DNA of 64,000 nt from Methylobacterium sp. J-090 (lineage in GTDB: Bacteria; Pseudomonadota; Alphaproteobacteria; Rhizobiales; Beijerinckiaceae): positions 1-64,000 of the forward strand of contig NZ_JAKSXV010000106.1 of assembly GCF_022829345.1 (NCBI RefSeq). Reading direction: 5' to 3'. The notes under the pieces were generated by a model that was not told the DNA's origin, did no database searches, and saw only the letters and a list, made by a program, of their open reading frames with translations. Positions within the stretch are counted from its first letter, which is position 1. Each line of letters starts with the position of its first letter. Positions 56,142 to 63,294 of the stretch are shown piece by piece. Both the position numbers and the translations under genes were made by a program.

Positions 56142-57077
56142 TCAGTGCGGCAACCATCCGCGCGAGGGGCGGGGGGCCGATCCGCCGCGCTTGAGCACCA
56201 GGGTGGCCCAACCCTCAATGAGCCCGTGGCGGGCGAGGTGGAAGCCGCGATGGCGGTAGGTCGAGAGCACGCCCGGCACGTCGCGCTCGATGAGGCCGGA
56301 GAGGATGAGGATTCCGTGGTCCGCCACCACCGCCGTCAGGGAGGGGGCGAGACCTTTCAGCGGCCGGGCCAGGATGTTGGCGAACACCACGTCGAACCGG
56401 CGCGGCCGGGCGGCCAGGGCGTGACGCACGCCCGGTCCCTGGTAGAGCCGCAGGTTGGGCCCGAGTCCGTTGAGGCGGGCATTGCCGATGGCCGTCGTCA
56501 CCGCCTCGGGGTCGAGGTCGCCGGCGATGACCGGAGCGTGCAGGGCTTTGGCCGCCGCGAAGGCGAGGATGCCGGTGCCGGTGCCGACATCGAGGACGTG
56601 GGCCGGCCGGCCGCGCTTGAGCCGGTCGGCGAGCGCCCGCAGGCAGCCGAGCGTGGTGCCGTGATGGCCGGTGCCGAAGGCGAGCGCCGCCTCGATCTCG
56701 ATGGCGAGATCGTTGACCCGCACGGTGTCGCGGTCGTGGCTGCCGTGGACGAGGAAGCGCCCGGCGCGCACGGGATTGAGCCCCTCGAGGGAGGCGCGGA
56801 CCCAGTCCTGCTGGTCGATGGTCTCGAAGGTGGCGACATCGGCCTGATCGCCGACCACGGGCCGGATGAGGTCGCGCACCATGGCCTCGTCCGGCGCGTC
56901 GGCGAAATAGGCCTCCAGGCGCCAGGTCCGGCCGTCCTCGGCCTCGAAGGCGGCCACCGCCGTCTGCGTCGGGTCGAACATCTCGCCGAGGAGGTCGGTC
57001 ATCGCCTTGGCCGACCCCTCGTCGGTGAGGAGCCGGAGCACGTGGGTCGGGCGGTGGGGGGGCAGGCCTTCGAGCAT
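56142..57077 (-). CDS. prmA: Ribosomal protein L11 methyltransferase
   Basis: 311 residues. An N-terminal substrate-recognition domain is followed by the SAM domain: ALAFGTGHHGTTLGCL, HVLDVGTGTGILAFAA near residue 162, IAGDLDPEAV, VVFANILARPL (the NPPF-equivalent of PrmA). It trimethylates L11. ATG 57077 is the natural start; a GTG six codons upstream is possible. Confidence 0.93.
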   Translation of the reverse strand: MLEGLPPHRPTHVLRLLTDEGSAKAMTDLLGEMFDPTQTAVAAFEAEDGRTWRLEAYFADAPDEAMVRDLIRPVVGDQADVATFETIDQQDWVRASLEGLNPVRAGRFLVHGSHDRDTVRVNDLAIEIEAALAFGTGHHGTTLGCLRALADRLKRGRPAHVLDVGTGTGILAFAAAKALHAPVIAGDLDPEAVTTAIGNARLNGLGPNLRLYQGPGVRHALAARPRRFDVVFANILARPLKGLAPSLTAVVADHGILILSGLIERDVPGVLSTYRHRGFHLARHGLIEGWATLVLKRGGSAPRPSRGWLPH

Positions 57078-57132
57078 GGACGAGGGCTCTAACACCCCGG
57101 GCGATGCCTCGCCACTGTCGCGAAAATCTTAC

Positions 57133-57157
57133 GGAACGCGGGCCGAGGTTCCGCGTT
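57133..57157 (+). promoter_or_regulatory. EcfG-type (general stress response) promoter match
   Basis: GGAAC at 57133-57137 and CGTT at 57154-57157, spacer 16 nt, exact fit to GGAAC-N16/17-CGTT. It points at the small gene starting at 57207, with a predicted leader of about 43 nt. Confidence 0.6.
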
Positions 57158-57206
57158 TGTCCTCGCTTCCCCGACTGTTTCGATCATCGCGGGTGCCCGT
57201 GTGCGT

Positions 57207-57410
57207 ATGAAAATCAAGAGACCCGGCGGTCGAACGCCGGTGGTCATGGCGGAAATGTCCAAGTCCCGCAGGCGCCTCGCCCGCGGGCGCGAGGGGATTC
57301 TCGATGCCGAGACGCTGACGGCGCCGCTCCCGGGGTCCATGCTCGTGCTGCTCAGCCGTCTGCACCGTTCCGAAACTCTTGTGCGCGACGACGAGGAGCG
57401 TTCGGCCTGA
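57207..57410 (+). CDS. Small basic protein of unknown function
   Basis: 67 residues, not recognised. The N-terminal half is strongly basic (MKIKRPGGRTPVVMAEMSKSRRRLARGREG) and the C-terminal half is neutral, ending in an acidic stretch: LPGSMLVLLSRLHRSETLVRDDEE. It has no signal peptide. The main support is position: an EcfG-type promoter match ends 50 bp before its ATG and no other gene occupies the space. A GTG two codons upstream (57201) is an alternative start. The ribosome site is poor, so the call stays tentative. Confidence 0.45.
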   Translation: MKIKRPGGRTPVVMAEMSKSRRRLARGREGILDAETLTAPLPGSMLVLLSRLHRSETLVRDDEERSA

Positions 57411-57442
57411 GGCGCGGTCCCGGTGTCGGAGAATTCATGGCC

Positions 57443-57471
57443 AGGTCCGGTCATGGCAAGGTCCGGTCATG
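57443..57471. repeat. 13-bp direct repeat upstream of modB
   Basis: AGGTCCGGTCATG occurs exactly at 57443-57455 and 57459-57471 (period 16). A third, weaker GGGTCCGTGACG follows. It lies about 100 bp upstream of modB and could be a regulator site or a local duplication. Confidence 0.4.
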
Positions 57472-57569
57472 ATAGGGTCCGTGACGATGATGGGTTTCGA
57501 CGGGACCTCGACCATGACGGGATGCGCGAACGGGCGATGCGGGCCTGACGGTCCGGTCCTGATCTGATC

Positions 57570-58280
57570 TTGGACCCGATCCTGGACCGTCTCGGCCTCA
57601 CCCCCGACGAGTGGACGGCCATCGCCCTGAGCCTGCGGGTGGCGGCGGTGGCGACGGTGGCGAGCCTCGGTCCCGGCCTCGCCGTCGCCTGGCTGCTCGC
57701 GCGCAAGCGCTTCCCCGGGCGCGGTCTCCTCGACGGGCTCGTGCACCTGCCCCTGATCCTGCCGCCCGTGGTGACGGGCTACCTCCTGCTCCTCGCCTTC
57801 GGCCGGCGCGGCACCTTCGGGGCGGCGCTCGCCGAAATCGGCATCGTGCTGTCGTTCCGCTGGACCGGGGCGGCGCTCGCCTGCGCCGTCATGGGGTTTC
57901 CCCTGATGGTGCGGGCCATGCGCCTCTCCCTCGAGGCCGTGGACCGGCGCGTCGAGCAGGCGGCGGCGACGCTGGGGGCCTCGCCCTGGTCGGTCTTCCT
58001 CACCGTGACCCTGCCGCTCGCGCTCCCGGGCGTGCTCGCCGGCGCCGTCCTGGCCTTCGCCAAGGCCATGGGCGAGTTCGGCGCCACCATCACCTTCGTG
58101 TCGAACATCCCCGGCGAGACCCAGACCCTGCCGTCGGCCATCTACACCCTGACCCAAGTGCCGGGCGGGGAGGGGGGCGCCTTACGCCTCACCCTGATCT
58201 CCGTCGCCCTGTCCATGGCGGCGTTGCTCGCCTCCGAACTCCTGGCCCGGCGCCTCGCCCGTCGCCTGGGGGCCGGATGA
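57570..58280 (+). CDS. modB: Molybdate ABC transporter permease
   Basis: 236 residues with five to six membrane segments. LPLILPPVVTGYLLLLAFGRRG and the permease loop EQAAATLGASPWSVFLTVTLPLALPG are the ModB signature; GEFGATITFVSNIPGETQTLP is also typical. The start is TTG 57570 (M-DPILDRLGL); no ATG fits and the ribosome site is weak. The modA binding-protein gene that usually precedes modB is absent from this window. Confidence 0.92.
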   Translation: MDPILDRLGLTPDEWTAIALSLRVAAVATVASLGPGLAVAWLLARKRFPGRGLLDGLVHLPLILPPVVTGYLLLLAFGRRGTFGAALAEIGIVLSFRWTGAALACAVMGFPLMVRAMRLSLEAVDRRVEQAAATLGASPWSVFLTVTLPLALPGVLAGAVLAFAKAMGEFGATITFVSNIPGETQTLPSAIYTLTQVPGGEGGALRLTLISVALSMAALLASELLARRLARRLGAG

Positions 58281-59395
58281 GCCTCGACCTCGACGTCTCG
58301 CTGACGCGCGGCGCCTTCCGCCTCGACGTCGCCTTCCGGGCGCCGGCCGGCCTCACCGCCCTGTTCGGGCGCTCGGGCTCGGGCAAGACCACGGTGATCG
58401 ATTGCCTCGCCGGGCTGGTCCGCCCCGACCGCGGCCGCATCGCCGTCGCCGGCGAGACCCTGCTCGATACGGACCGCCGCATCGCTGTGCCCACCCATCG
58501 CCGCCGCATCGGCGTGGTGTTCCAGGAATCGCGGCTGATGCCGCATCTCAGCGTGCGGCAGAACCTCGTCTACGGCCGCCGGTTCTCTCGGGGCCGCGAG
58601 GAGGCACCCGGCCTCGCCTTCGACGACGTGATCGGCTTACTCGGCATCGGCCACCTCCTGGCCCGGCGTCCCGCCGGCCTGTCGGGCGGGGAGGGCCAGC
58701 GCGTCGCCATCGGCCGGGCGCTGCTGTCGCGCCCGCGCCTGCTGCTCATGGACGAGCCGCTGGCCGCCCTCGACGCCGCGCGCAAGGCCGAGATCCTCCC
58801 CCTCATCGAGCGCCTGCGCGACGGGGCCGGCATCCCCATCGTGTATGTCAGTCACGCCGTGTCGGAGGTGGCGCGCCTCGCCGACACCCTCGTGGTGCTG
58901 GAGGCCGGCCGCGTCGCCGCCGCCGGCCCGGCCGAGGCCCTGCTGCGCCGGGGCGAACTCGGCCCCGACCATGCGGCGCAGTCCGGCAGCCTCCTCGACA
59001 TGGTGGTGGCCGGGCACGATTCCGCCTCGGGCCTGACCCACCTGTCCGGCGTCGCCGGCGACTTGAGCGTGCCGCGCCTCGACCGGACCGTCGGCACGCC
59101 CGTGCGCCTCCTCGTGCCGGCCCGCGACGTGCTGTTGGCGACGCGAGTGCCCGTGGGCCTCAGCGCCCGCAACGTGCTCGCCGGCACCGTGCGCGACCTC
59201 ACGCCCCTGGGGGAGGGGGCGGTGCGCGTCACCCTCGATTGCGGTGGCGCGGCGCTGGCCGCCCGCCTCACGCAAGCCTCCGTGCGCGACCTCGCCCTGG
59301 CGCCGGGCCGGCCCGTCTTCGCCGTGGTGAAGAGCGCCGCCTTCGATCCGCAGGGCATCGGCACCGGCCGGGGCCTCGGGGCGGTGGAAATCTGA
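58277..59395 (+). CDS. modC: Molybdate ABC transporter ATP-binding protein
   Basis: 372 residues. Walker A LFGRSGSGKTTVID, signature LSGGEGQRVAIGRAL, Walker B LLLMDEPLAALD and switch VYVSHAVSEVARLAD. A C-terminal MOP/TOBE domain (about 300-370; SARNVLAGTVRDL) binds oxyanion for feedback inhibition. The ATG overlaps the modB stop (ATGA). It energises molybdate uptake for molybdoenzymes. Confidence 0.94.
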   Translation: MSLDLDVSLTRGAFRLDVAFRAPAGLTALFGRSGSGKTTVIDCLAGLVRPDRGRIAVAGETLLDTDRRIAVPTHRRRIGVVFQESRLMPHLSVRQNLVYGRRFSRGREEAPGLAFDDVIGLLGIGHLLARRPAGLSGGEGQRVAIGRALLSRPRLLLMDEPLAALDAARKAEILPLIERLRDGAGIPIVYVSHAVSEVARLADTLVVLEAGRVAAAGPAEALLRRGELGPDHAAQSGSLLDMVVAGHDSASGLTHLSGVAGDLSVPRLDRTVGTPVRLLVPARDVLLATRVPVGLSARNVLAGTVRDLTPLGEGAVRVTLDCGGAALAARLTQASVRDLALAPGRPVFAVVKSAAFDPQGIGTGRGLGAVEI

Positions 59396-59410
59396 GTGCG
59401 CAGCGCGACC

Positions 59411-59494
59411 CTTAAGATTCGATGGATCGCCGCAACGTTTCCTTGACGACACAACCCGGGACCGGTGGGCAAGGGTGATTTCTTAAGGTTCGAT
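59411..59494. repeat. Paired CTTAAG-N-TTCGAT elements upstream of the FlaG-like gene
   Basis: CTTAAGATTCGAT (59411-59423) and CTTAAGGTTCGAT (59482-59494) differ at one base and lie 71 bp apart. They occupy the gap before the FlaG-like gene, 55 and 126 bp from its ATG. They may be sites for a flagellar or cell-cycle regulator. Confidence 0.4.
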
Positions 59495-59549
59495 TCAGGC
59501 CCCGCGCGTTGGATGGTATCCTGTCATCAAAGGAGGCGAGGGGCGTACG

Positions 59550-59918
59550 ATGTCGATCTCGACCATAACCGCGACCCTCGCGTTCCGGGGGGCGGGCCCC
59601 GGTCCGGCTCCGGTCCAGCCCGTGGCCCCCGTTTCCGCGCCGGAGCCCCTCGCGCCTGCGGTGCGCCTCGACATCCGCAATCCGGCGGCGGAGCGCGACG
59701 CGCCCCGGCCCGTGACGGACGAGGCGGCGACGCCCAATGAGGCCCGCGTCCGCATCGACCGGGACACCCGCACGGTGGTCTACCAGGAGGTCGACCCGGC
59801 CTCCGGCGACGTGATCATCCAGTTGCCCGACCCGGTGATCCTCAAGGCCCGCGCCTATGCCGAGCAGGCGGCGGCCGCCCGCGCGACCACCGAGCACCCC
59901 CTCGACCGAACCGCCTGA
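59550..59918 (+). CDS. FlaG-like flagellar protein
   Basis: 122 residues. The N-terminal ~65 are Pro/Ala-rich. The C-terminal half, RVRIDRDTRTVVYQEVDPASGDVIIQLPDP, matches the FlaG core of the form v.iD..t...v..viD..TGEvI.QiP. FlaG affects filament length and flagellin use. AAGGAGG lies about 14 nt before the ATG. Its place opposite the flagellin gene supports a flagellar role. A terminator separates the two. Confidence 0.72.
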   Translation: MSISTITATLAFRGAGPGPAPVQPVAPVSAPEPLAPAVRLDIRNPAAERDAPRPVTDEAATPNEARVRIDRDTRTVVYQEVDPASGDVIIQLPDPVILKARAYAEQAAAARATTEHPLDRTA

Positions 59919-60023
59919 AGTCTCCTTCCACTCGACCGCCCTCGACCGACCGCCCTTGGCCCACAGCCCTTGGCGGACCCGGCCGAGGGCGGTCGCATGC
60001 GCGGCGCAGGCACCGGAACGCGA

Positions 60024-60052
60024 AAAGGCCGGGGCAAGCCGCCCCGGCCTTT
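60024..60052. terminator. Intrinsic terminator between FlaG-like and flagellin genes
   Basis: AAAGGCCGGGGC (60024-60035) pairs exactly with 60041-60052 around loop AAGCC, followed by CGTTTCGTTC. It can serve both convergent transcripts. Confidence 0.88.
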
Positions 60053-60065
60053 CGTTTCGTTCGAA

Positions 60066-60087
60066 CCGCCGGCCCGAAGGCCGGCGG
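60066..60087 (-). terminator. Hairpin just downstream of the flagellin stop
   Basis: CCGCCGGCC (60066-60074) pairs exactly with GGCCGGCGG (60079-60087) around a CGAA loop, 9 bp beyond the flagellin stop. It is probably an added barrier or a 3'-end stabilising structure for the flagellin mRNA. Confidence 0.6.
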
Positions 60088-60095
60088 AGCTTCGT

Positions 60096-62630
60096 TCAGC
60101 GGAGGAGCTGCAGGATGCCCTGCTGCGCCGTGTTGGCGAGGGAGAGCGCCGAGATGCCGATGGACTGGCGGGTCGACAGGGCCTGGGAGTTGGCGGCTTC
60201 CTCGTTGAGGTCCGCGTTCGTCAAGTTGGCCGAGCCGGTGTTGAGGATGTTGATCAGGTTCTTCGAGAAATCCTGACGGTTCTGCACCACCGAGAGGTTG
60301 GAGCCGAAGGTCGAGGACTGCGCACGGAGCGACGAGGTCGCTGAGGTAAGCTGGCTCAGGGCGGTGTTAATCTCGTCATCGGTCTGGAAGTTGTTCGTCG
60401 AGGTCTTGAGGCCGAGGCCGTCGGCATCGAACTTGACGCCCGAGATGTCGAGGGTCGAGGTGCCCTTTTCGTTGAACGTCAGCTTGAGGGTGTTCTCGTT
60501 GGCCGATGCTCCGTTGCGGAACAGCAGGTTGACACCGTTGTAGCCCGAGTCCTGCGCCTGCTGGGTGATCTGGGTCAGCAGGTTGTTGTACTGGGTGGCG
60601 AGGGTGGAGCGCGTCGAACTCGTGCCCTTGGCCCCACCGATGTCGGTGCCGGCGCTCGTGAGCGCAGAGGCACCCGTCACCCCCAGTCCGATATCCGTGG
60701 TTCCGGCGGCCTTGATGGTCAGTGTCTGGTCCGACCCGAACGCCGTCGACTGGATGGTCAGCTTGTCGTTGACGAAGCTGGCGCTCACCTTGCCGTTGAG
60801 TCCCGTGTCCGCCGCGATCTGATCGTTGATCGCCTTGGCGACGCTGGCCTGGCTCACACTTGCGCTGCTGGCAAACTTGCTCGAATCCAGGGCGATGGTC
60901 TTCGCGACTCCGTTGCCAAGCTGAAGGGTGAAGGCCGCGTTCTGCGCACCGCTGAAGTCGAACTTCTTCGTCGCGGCGGTATAGTTGCCGGGGGAAGAGG
61001 TTTGAAGCGTGGCACCCGTCACGGAGGCCTTCGACGAACCGTCGGACGCATCGGTGCCGACAGTCGCAATCGCGGTGGCGGCGAGGCCCGTTCCGGCGGT
61101 GAGCGCACCGCTCGTCGCGCCCGAAGTTCCAAAGCCCAGGCCGAGTGTGTCATTGGTGGTAGCAACTGCAATGCTGCTGGTGTTTGCTGTGTTCTGCGTG
61201 AAGACGAGCTTATTTGAAGTGATGGATGCTGTGACACCTGCCGTCGTCAGCTGAGAATTGATCGCAGCGAGAAAGTTCGCCCGCGACGGGTTGGTGCCCA
61301 AGGCCGTGCCGGGGCCGCCGGCAAGCGATTGCGCGTCGATCTTGACGGTCGAGGTACCGAGGTTCGACGTAACCGTGAAGTTCGCGCTTTTTCCACCCGA
61401 GAAATCGATGTTCGTCGCACCGAGATCGACGGTACCGGTCGTGGTTCCCGCAGCACCACCGGTGACACCGGCGACGGCGGTACCCGTCGCCGCCGTGAAG
61501 GTGCTGAAGCCCAGGCCCGTCCCACCGTTCGTACCGTTGATGGCGGTGTTGCTGACCGGGGCGACCGAGATCTGAGCGTCAGGACCGGTATCCTGGGATG
61601 TGAAGACGATCTTGTCGTTGGCGCTCGCGCCATCGGCTGCAGTGGTACCGAGCTTAGCGACGACAGTCGATCCCGCGTCGGAAAGCTGCTTGTTGATGGC
61701 CTTGATCACGTCGGCCTGCGTCGCCGTCGCAGTGCTGGGGGGGCCGGCAGCCTGCGTCGTGAGGACGCCGCCGAGGCTGTCCGTCGCCGAGTCCTTGTTC
61801 AGGGTCACGGTGACCGACTTGTTGCCGTCCGAGACCGTGAACACCGAACTCTTGTCGCTCGAGAAATCGGTCGAGGCGTCGAGGGCGGCGCCGGCCACGA
61901 CCCTGGCGGCTGTCGGTGCGGTCGCCGGCTTGCCGAAGCCGATATCCTGCGTGGCGTTGGCCGAACCGTTGACGCTCAGCTTGGCCTGCGCGCCCGTATC
62001 GGTCGTGGTGAAGCCGATGCGTCCGTTCGTGCCGATGGAAGCGGTCACCTTGCCGGCGAGGTTCGAGTTGGCCGCGATCTGTCCGTTGATGGCCGTCAGC
62101 AGCTGATCCGTCGTCACGGCGCCGGTGTTGCTGGTCACGCTCTTGAGCGTCGAGGAGTCGAGGCGCAGCGTATTCTTCGTCGCGCCACCATCGAGCGAGA
62201 TATCGAGGGAGGCGTCCTTGGCGAGGCTCGAGAGATCGAGGGTGCCGGTCACGGCGGACGTGCCGGTCACGGATGCGGCCTGGGCCGGGACACCGCCGAG
62301 GATGGTGCCCTTGCCGCCGCTCTTGTCGGCAAGCGCCTGCTGCGCGGTGGACTTGGCGGAGTCGACCAGCTTCTGCAGGGATGTGATGCCCTGGTTCGCG
62401 GCCTGGATGGTCTGCACACCGTTTGACAGGCCGTCGAGGAGGCCGCCGAGGTCCGACGAGCGGGCCGACAGGCTCTGCGAGGTGAAGAAGTTGGTCGGGT
62501 TGTCGAGGGCCGACGTGACCTTCTTGCCCGTCGACAGACGGTTCTGCGTTGTGGTGAGAAGATCGGCGGTGCCCTGCAGCGAGAGCAGGTTCTGGCGCGT
62601 CGCCGCGGTAAGGGTGATGCCGGAGGACAT
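60096..62630 (-). CDS. Giant flagellin with four inserted variable modules
   Basis: 844 residues against 270-500 for most flagellins. Conserved D0/D1 ends are clear: ITLTAATRQNLLSLQGTADL, LSTGKKVTSALDNPTNFFTS, and at the C-terminus NADLNEEAANSQALSTRQSI and GISALSLANTAQQGILQLLR. Between them lie four divergent modules of ~90-130 residues, each with an 'F(S)-..-A-x-F-T-v..' opening, a 'v.kAIN.Ql....' helix and a 'v.a....i.f.s.' strand, like Flagellin_IN/D2-D3 domains. Bases 61130-61260 are less GC-rich than the rest. Start ATG 62630 gives the standard N-terminus; earlier codons are non-coding. It is secreted by the flagellar export gate. Confidence 0.93.
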   Translation of the reverse strand: MSSGITLTAATRQNLLSLQGTADLLTTTQNRLSTGKKVTSALDNPTNFFTSQSLSARSSDLGGLLDGLSNGVQTIQAANQGITSLQKLVDSAKSTAQQALADKSGGKGTILGGVPAQAASVTGTSAVTGTLDLSSLAKDASLDISLDGGATKNTLRLDSSTLKSVTSNTGAVTTDQLLTAINGQIAANSNLAGKVTASIGTNGRIGFTTTDTGAQAKLSVNGSANATQDIGFGKPATAPTAARVVAGAALDASTDFSSDKSSVFTVSDGNKSVTVTLNKDSATDSLGGVLTTQAAGPPSTATATQADVIKAINKQLSDAGSTVVAKLGTTAADGASANDKIVFTSQDTGPDAQISVAPVSNTAINGTNGGTGLGFSTFTAATGTAVAGVTGGAAGTTTGTVDLGATNIDFSGGKSANFTVTSNLGTSTVKIDAQSLAGGPGTALGTNPSRANFLAAINSQLTTAGVTASITSNKLVFTQNTANTSSIAVATTNDTLGLGFGTSGATSGALTAGTGLAATAIATVGTDASDGSSKASVTGATLQTSSPGNYTAATKKFDFSGAQNAAFTLQLGNGVAKTIALDSSKFASSASVSQASVAKAINDQIAADTGLNGKVSASFVNDKLTIQSTAFGSDQTLTIKAAGTTDIGLGVTGASALTSAGTDIGGAKGTSSTRSTLATQYNNLLTQITQQAQDSGYNGVNLLFRNGASANENTLKLTFNEKGTSTLDISGVKFDADGLGLKTSTNNFQTDDEINTALSQLTSATSSLRAQSSTFGSNLSVVQNRQDFSKNLINILNTGSANLTNADLNEEAANSQALSTRQSIGISALSLANTAQQGILQLLR

Positions 62631-62876
62631 GAGGTTCGATCCATTCTGATCGGTGCGCCTCCGTTTTTGGAGGCAGCGCCAATGGACCATCCGCCCCTTG
62701 CGATCGCGTTAAACGGCGTGATGAACGCCCTCTCACCTGAAACGGTCGAAATTCGGCCCATCCGAGCAAAATACAGTTCGATCAAAGACTTAGCCGGAAC
62801 ACGTCCGGGTCGTCTTCAAGGTCTGTTAACCATGATCGATGAAGAAGGATCGAAGCCGCGCCACCCGTGAGACGCC
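62631..62876. promoter_or_regulatory. Divergent flagellin/flbT intergenic region with a CtrA-like half-site
   Basis: TTAACCAT at 62826-62833 matches the alphaproteobacterial CtrA half-site and lies 44 bp before the flbT ATG. I could not identify a confident sigma-28 or sigma-54 promoter for the flagellin gene. No strong ribosome site precedes flbT. Confidence 0.4.
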
Positions 62877-63290
62877 ATGCCCCTCAAGATCGAGCTCAAG
62901 CCGTTCGAGCGCCTGCTGATCGGCGGGACCGCGATCCGCAACGGGTCGCGCCGCTCCTCCTTCGTCATCGAGACGGTGACGAATTTTCTGCGCGAGAGCG
63001 ACATCATCCTCGAGAGCGAGGCCGACACGGCCTGCAAGCGCCTCTACGTCACCCTGACGGTGCTGTACCTCGCCGAGCCGACGCCCGAGGCCGAGGACAT
63101 CTTCATCCGGCAGGCCAACGCCCTGATGGAGGCGGTGCCCACCATGAAGCCGTATATCCGCGACATCCACGCGTTCGTCGCCGAGCGCGAGCTCTACCGC
63201 GCGCTCAAGCGCTGCAAGGACCTGATCCAGTACGAGCAATCCCTGAGCGACCGCCTCGCCCCGCCGGCCGCGACTGGCGAGGAGGGCTGA
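62877..63290 (+). CDS. flbT: Flagellar biosynthesis repressor FlbT
   Basis: 137 residues. MPLKIELKPFERLLIGGTAI and RLYVTLTVLYLAEP are diagnostic of FlbT; the C-terminus is helical and charged. In Caulobacter FlbT binds the 5' leader of flagellin mRNA and promotes its decay until hooks are complete. It is divergent from the flagellin gene, its expected target. The usual partner flaF is not adjacent in this window. Confidence 0.95.
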   Translation: MPLKIELKPFERLLIGGTAIRNGSRRSSFVIETVTNFLRESDIILESEADTACKRLYVTLTVLYLAEPTPEAEDIFIRQANALMEAVPTMKPYIRDIHAFVAERELYRALKRCKDLIQYEQSLSDRLAPPAATGEEG

Positions 63291-63294
63291 CCCC

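Noticed and set aside
59410-59425. CtrA site in the FlaG-like gene upstream region
   Set aside because: TTAA occurs but the second half-site at the required 7-nt spacing is missing.
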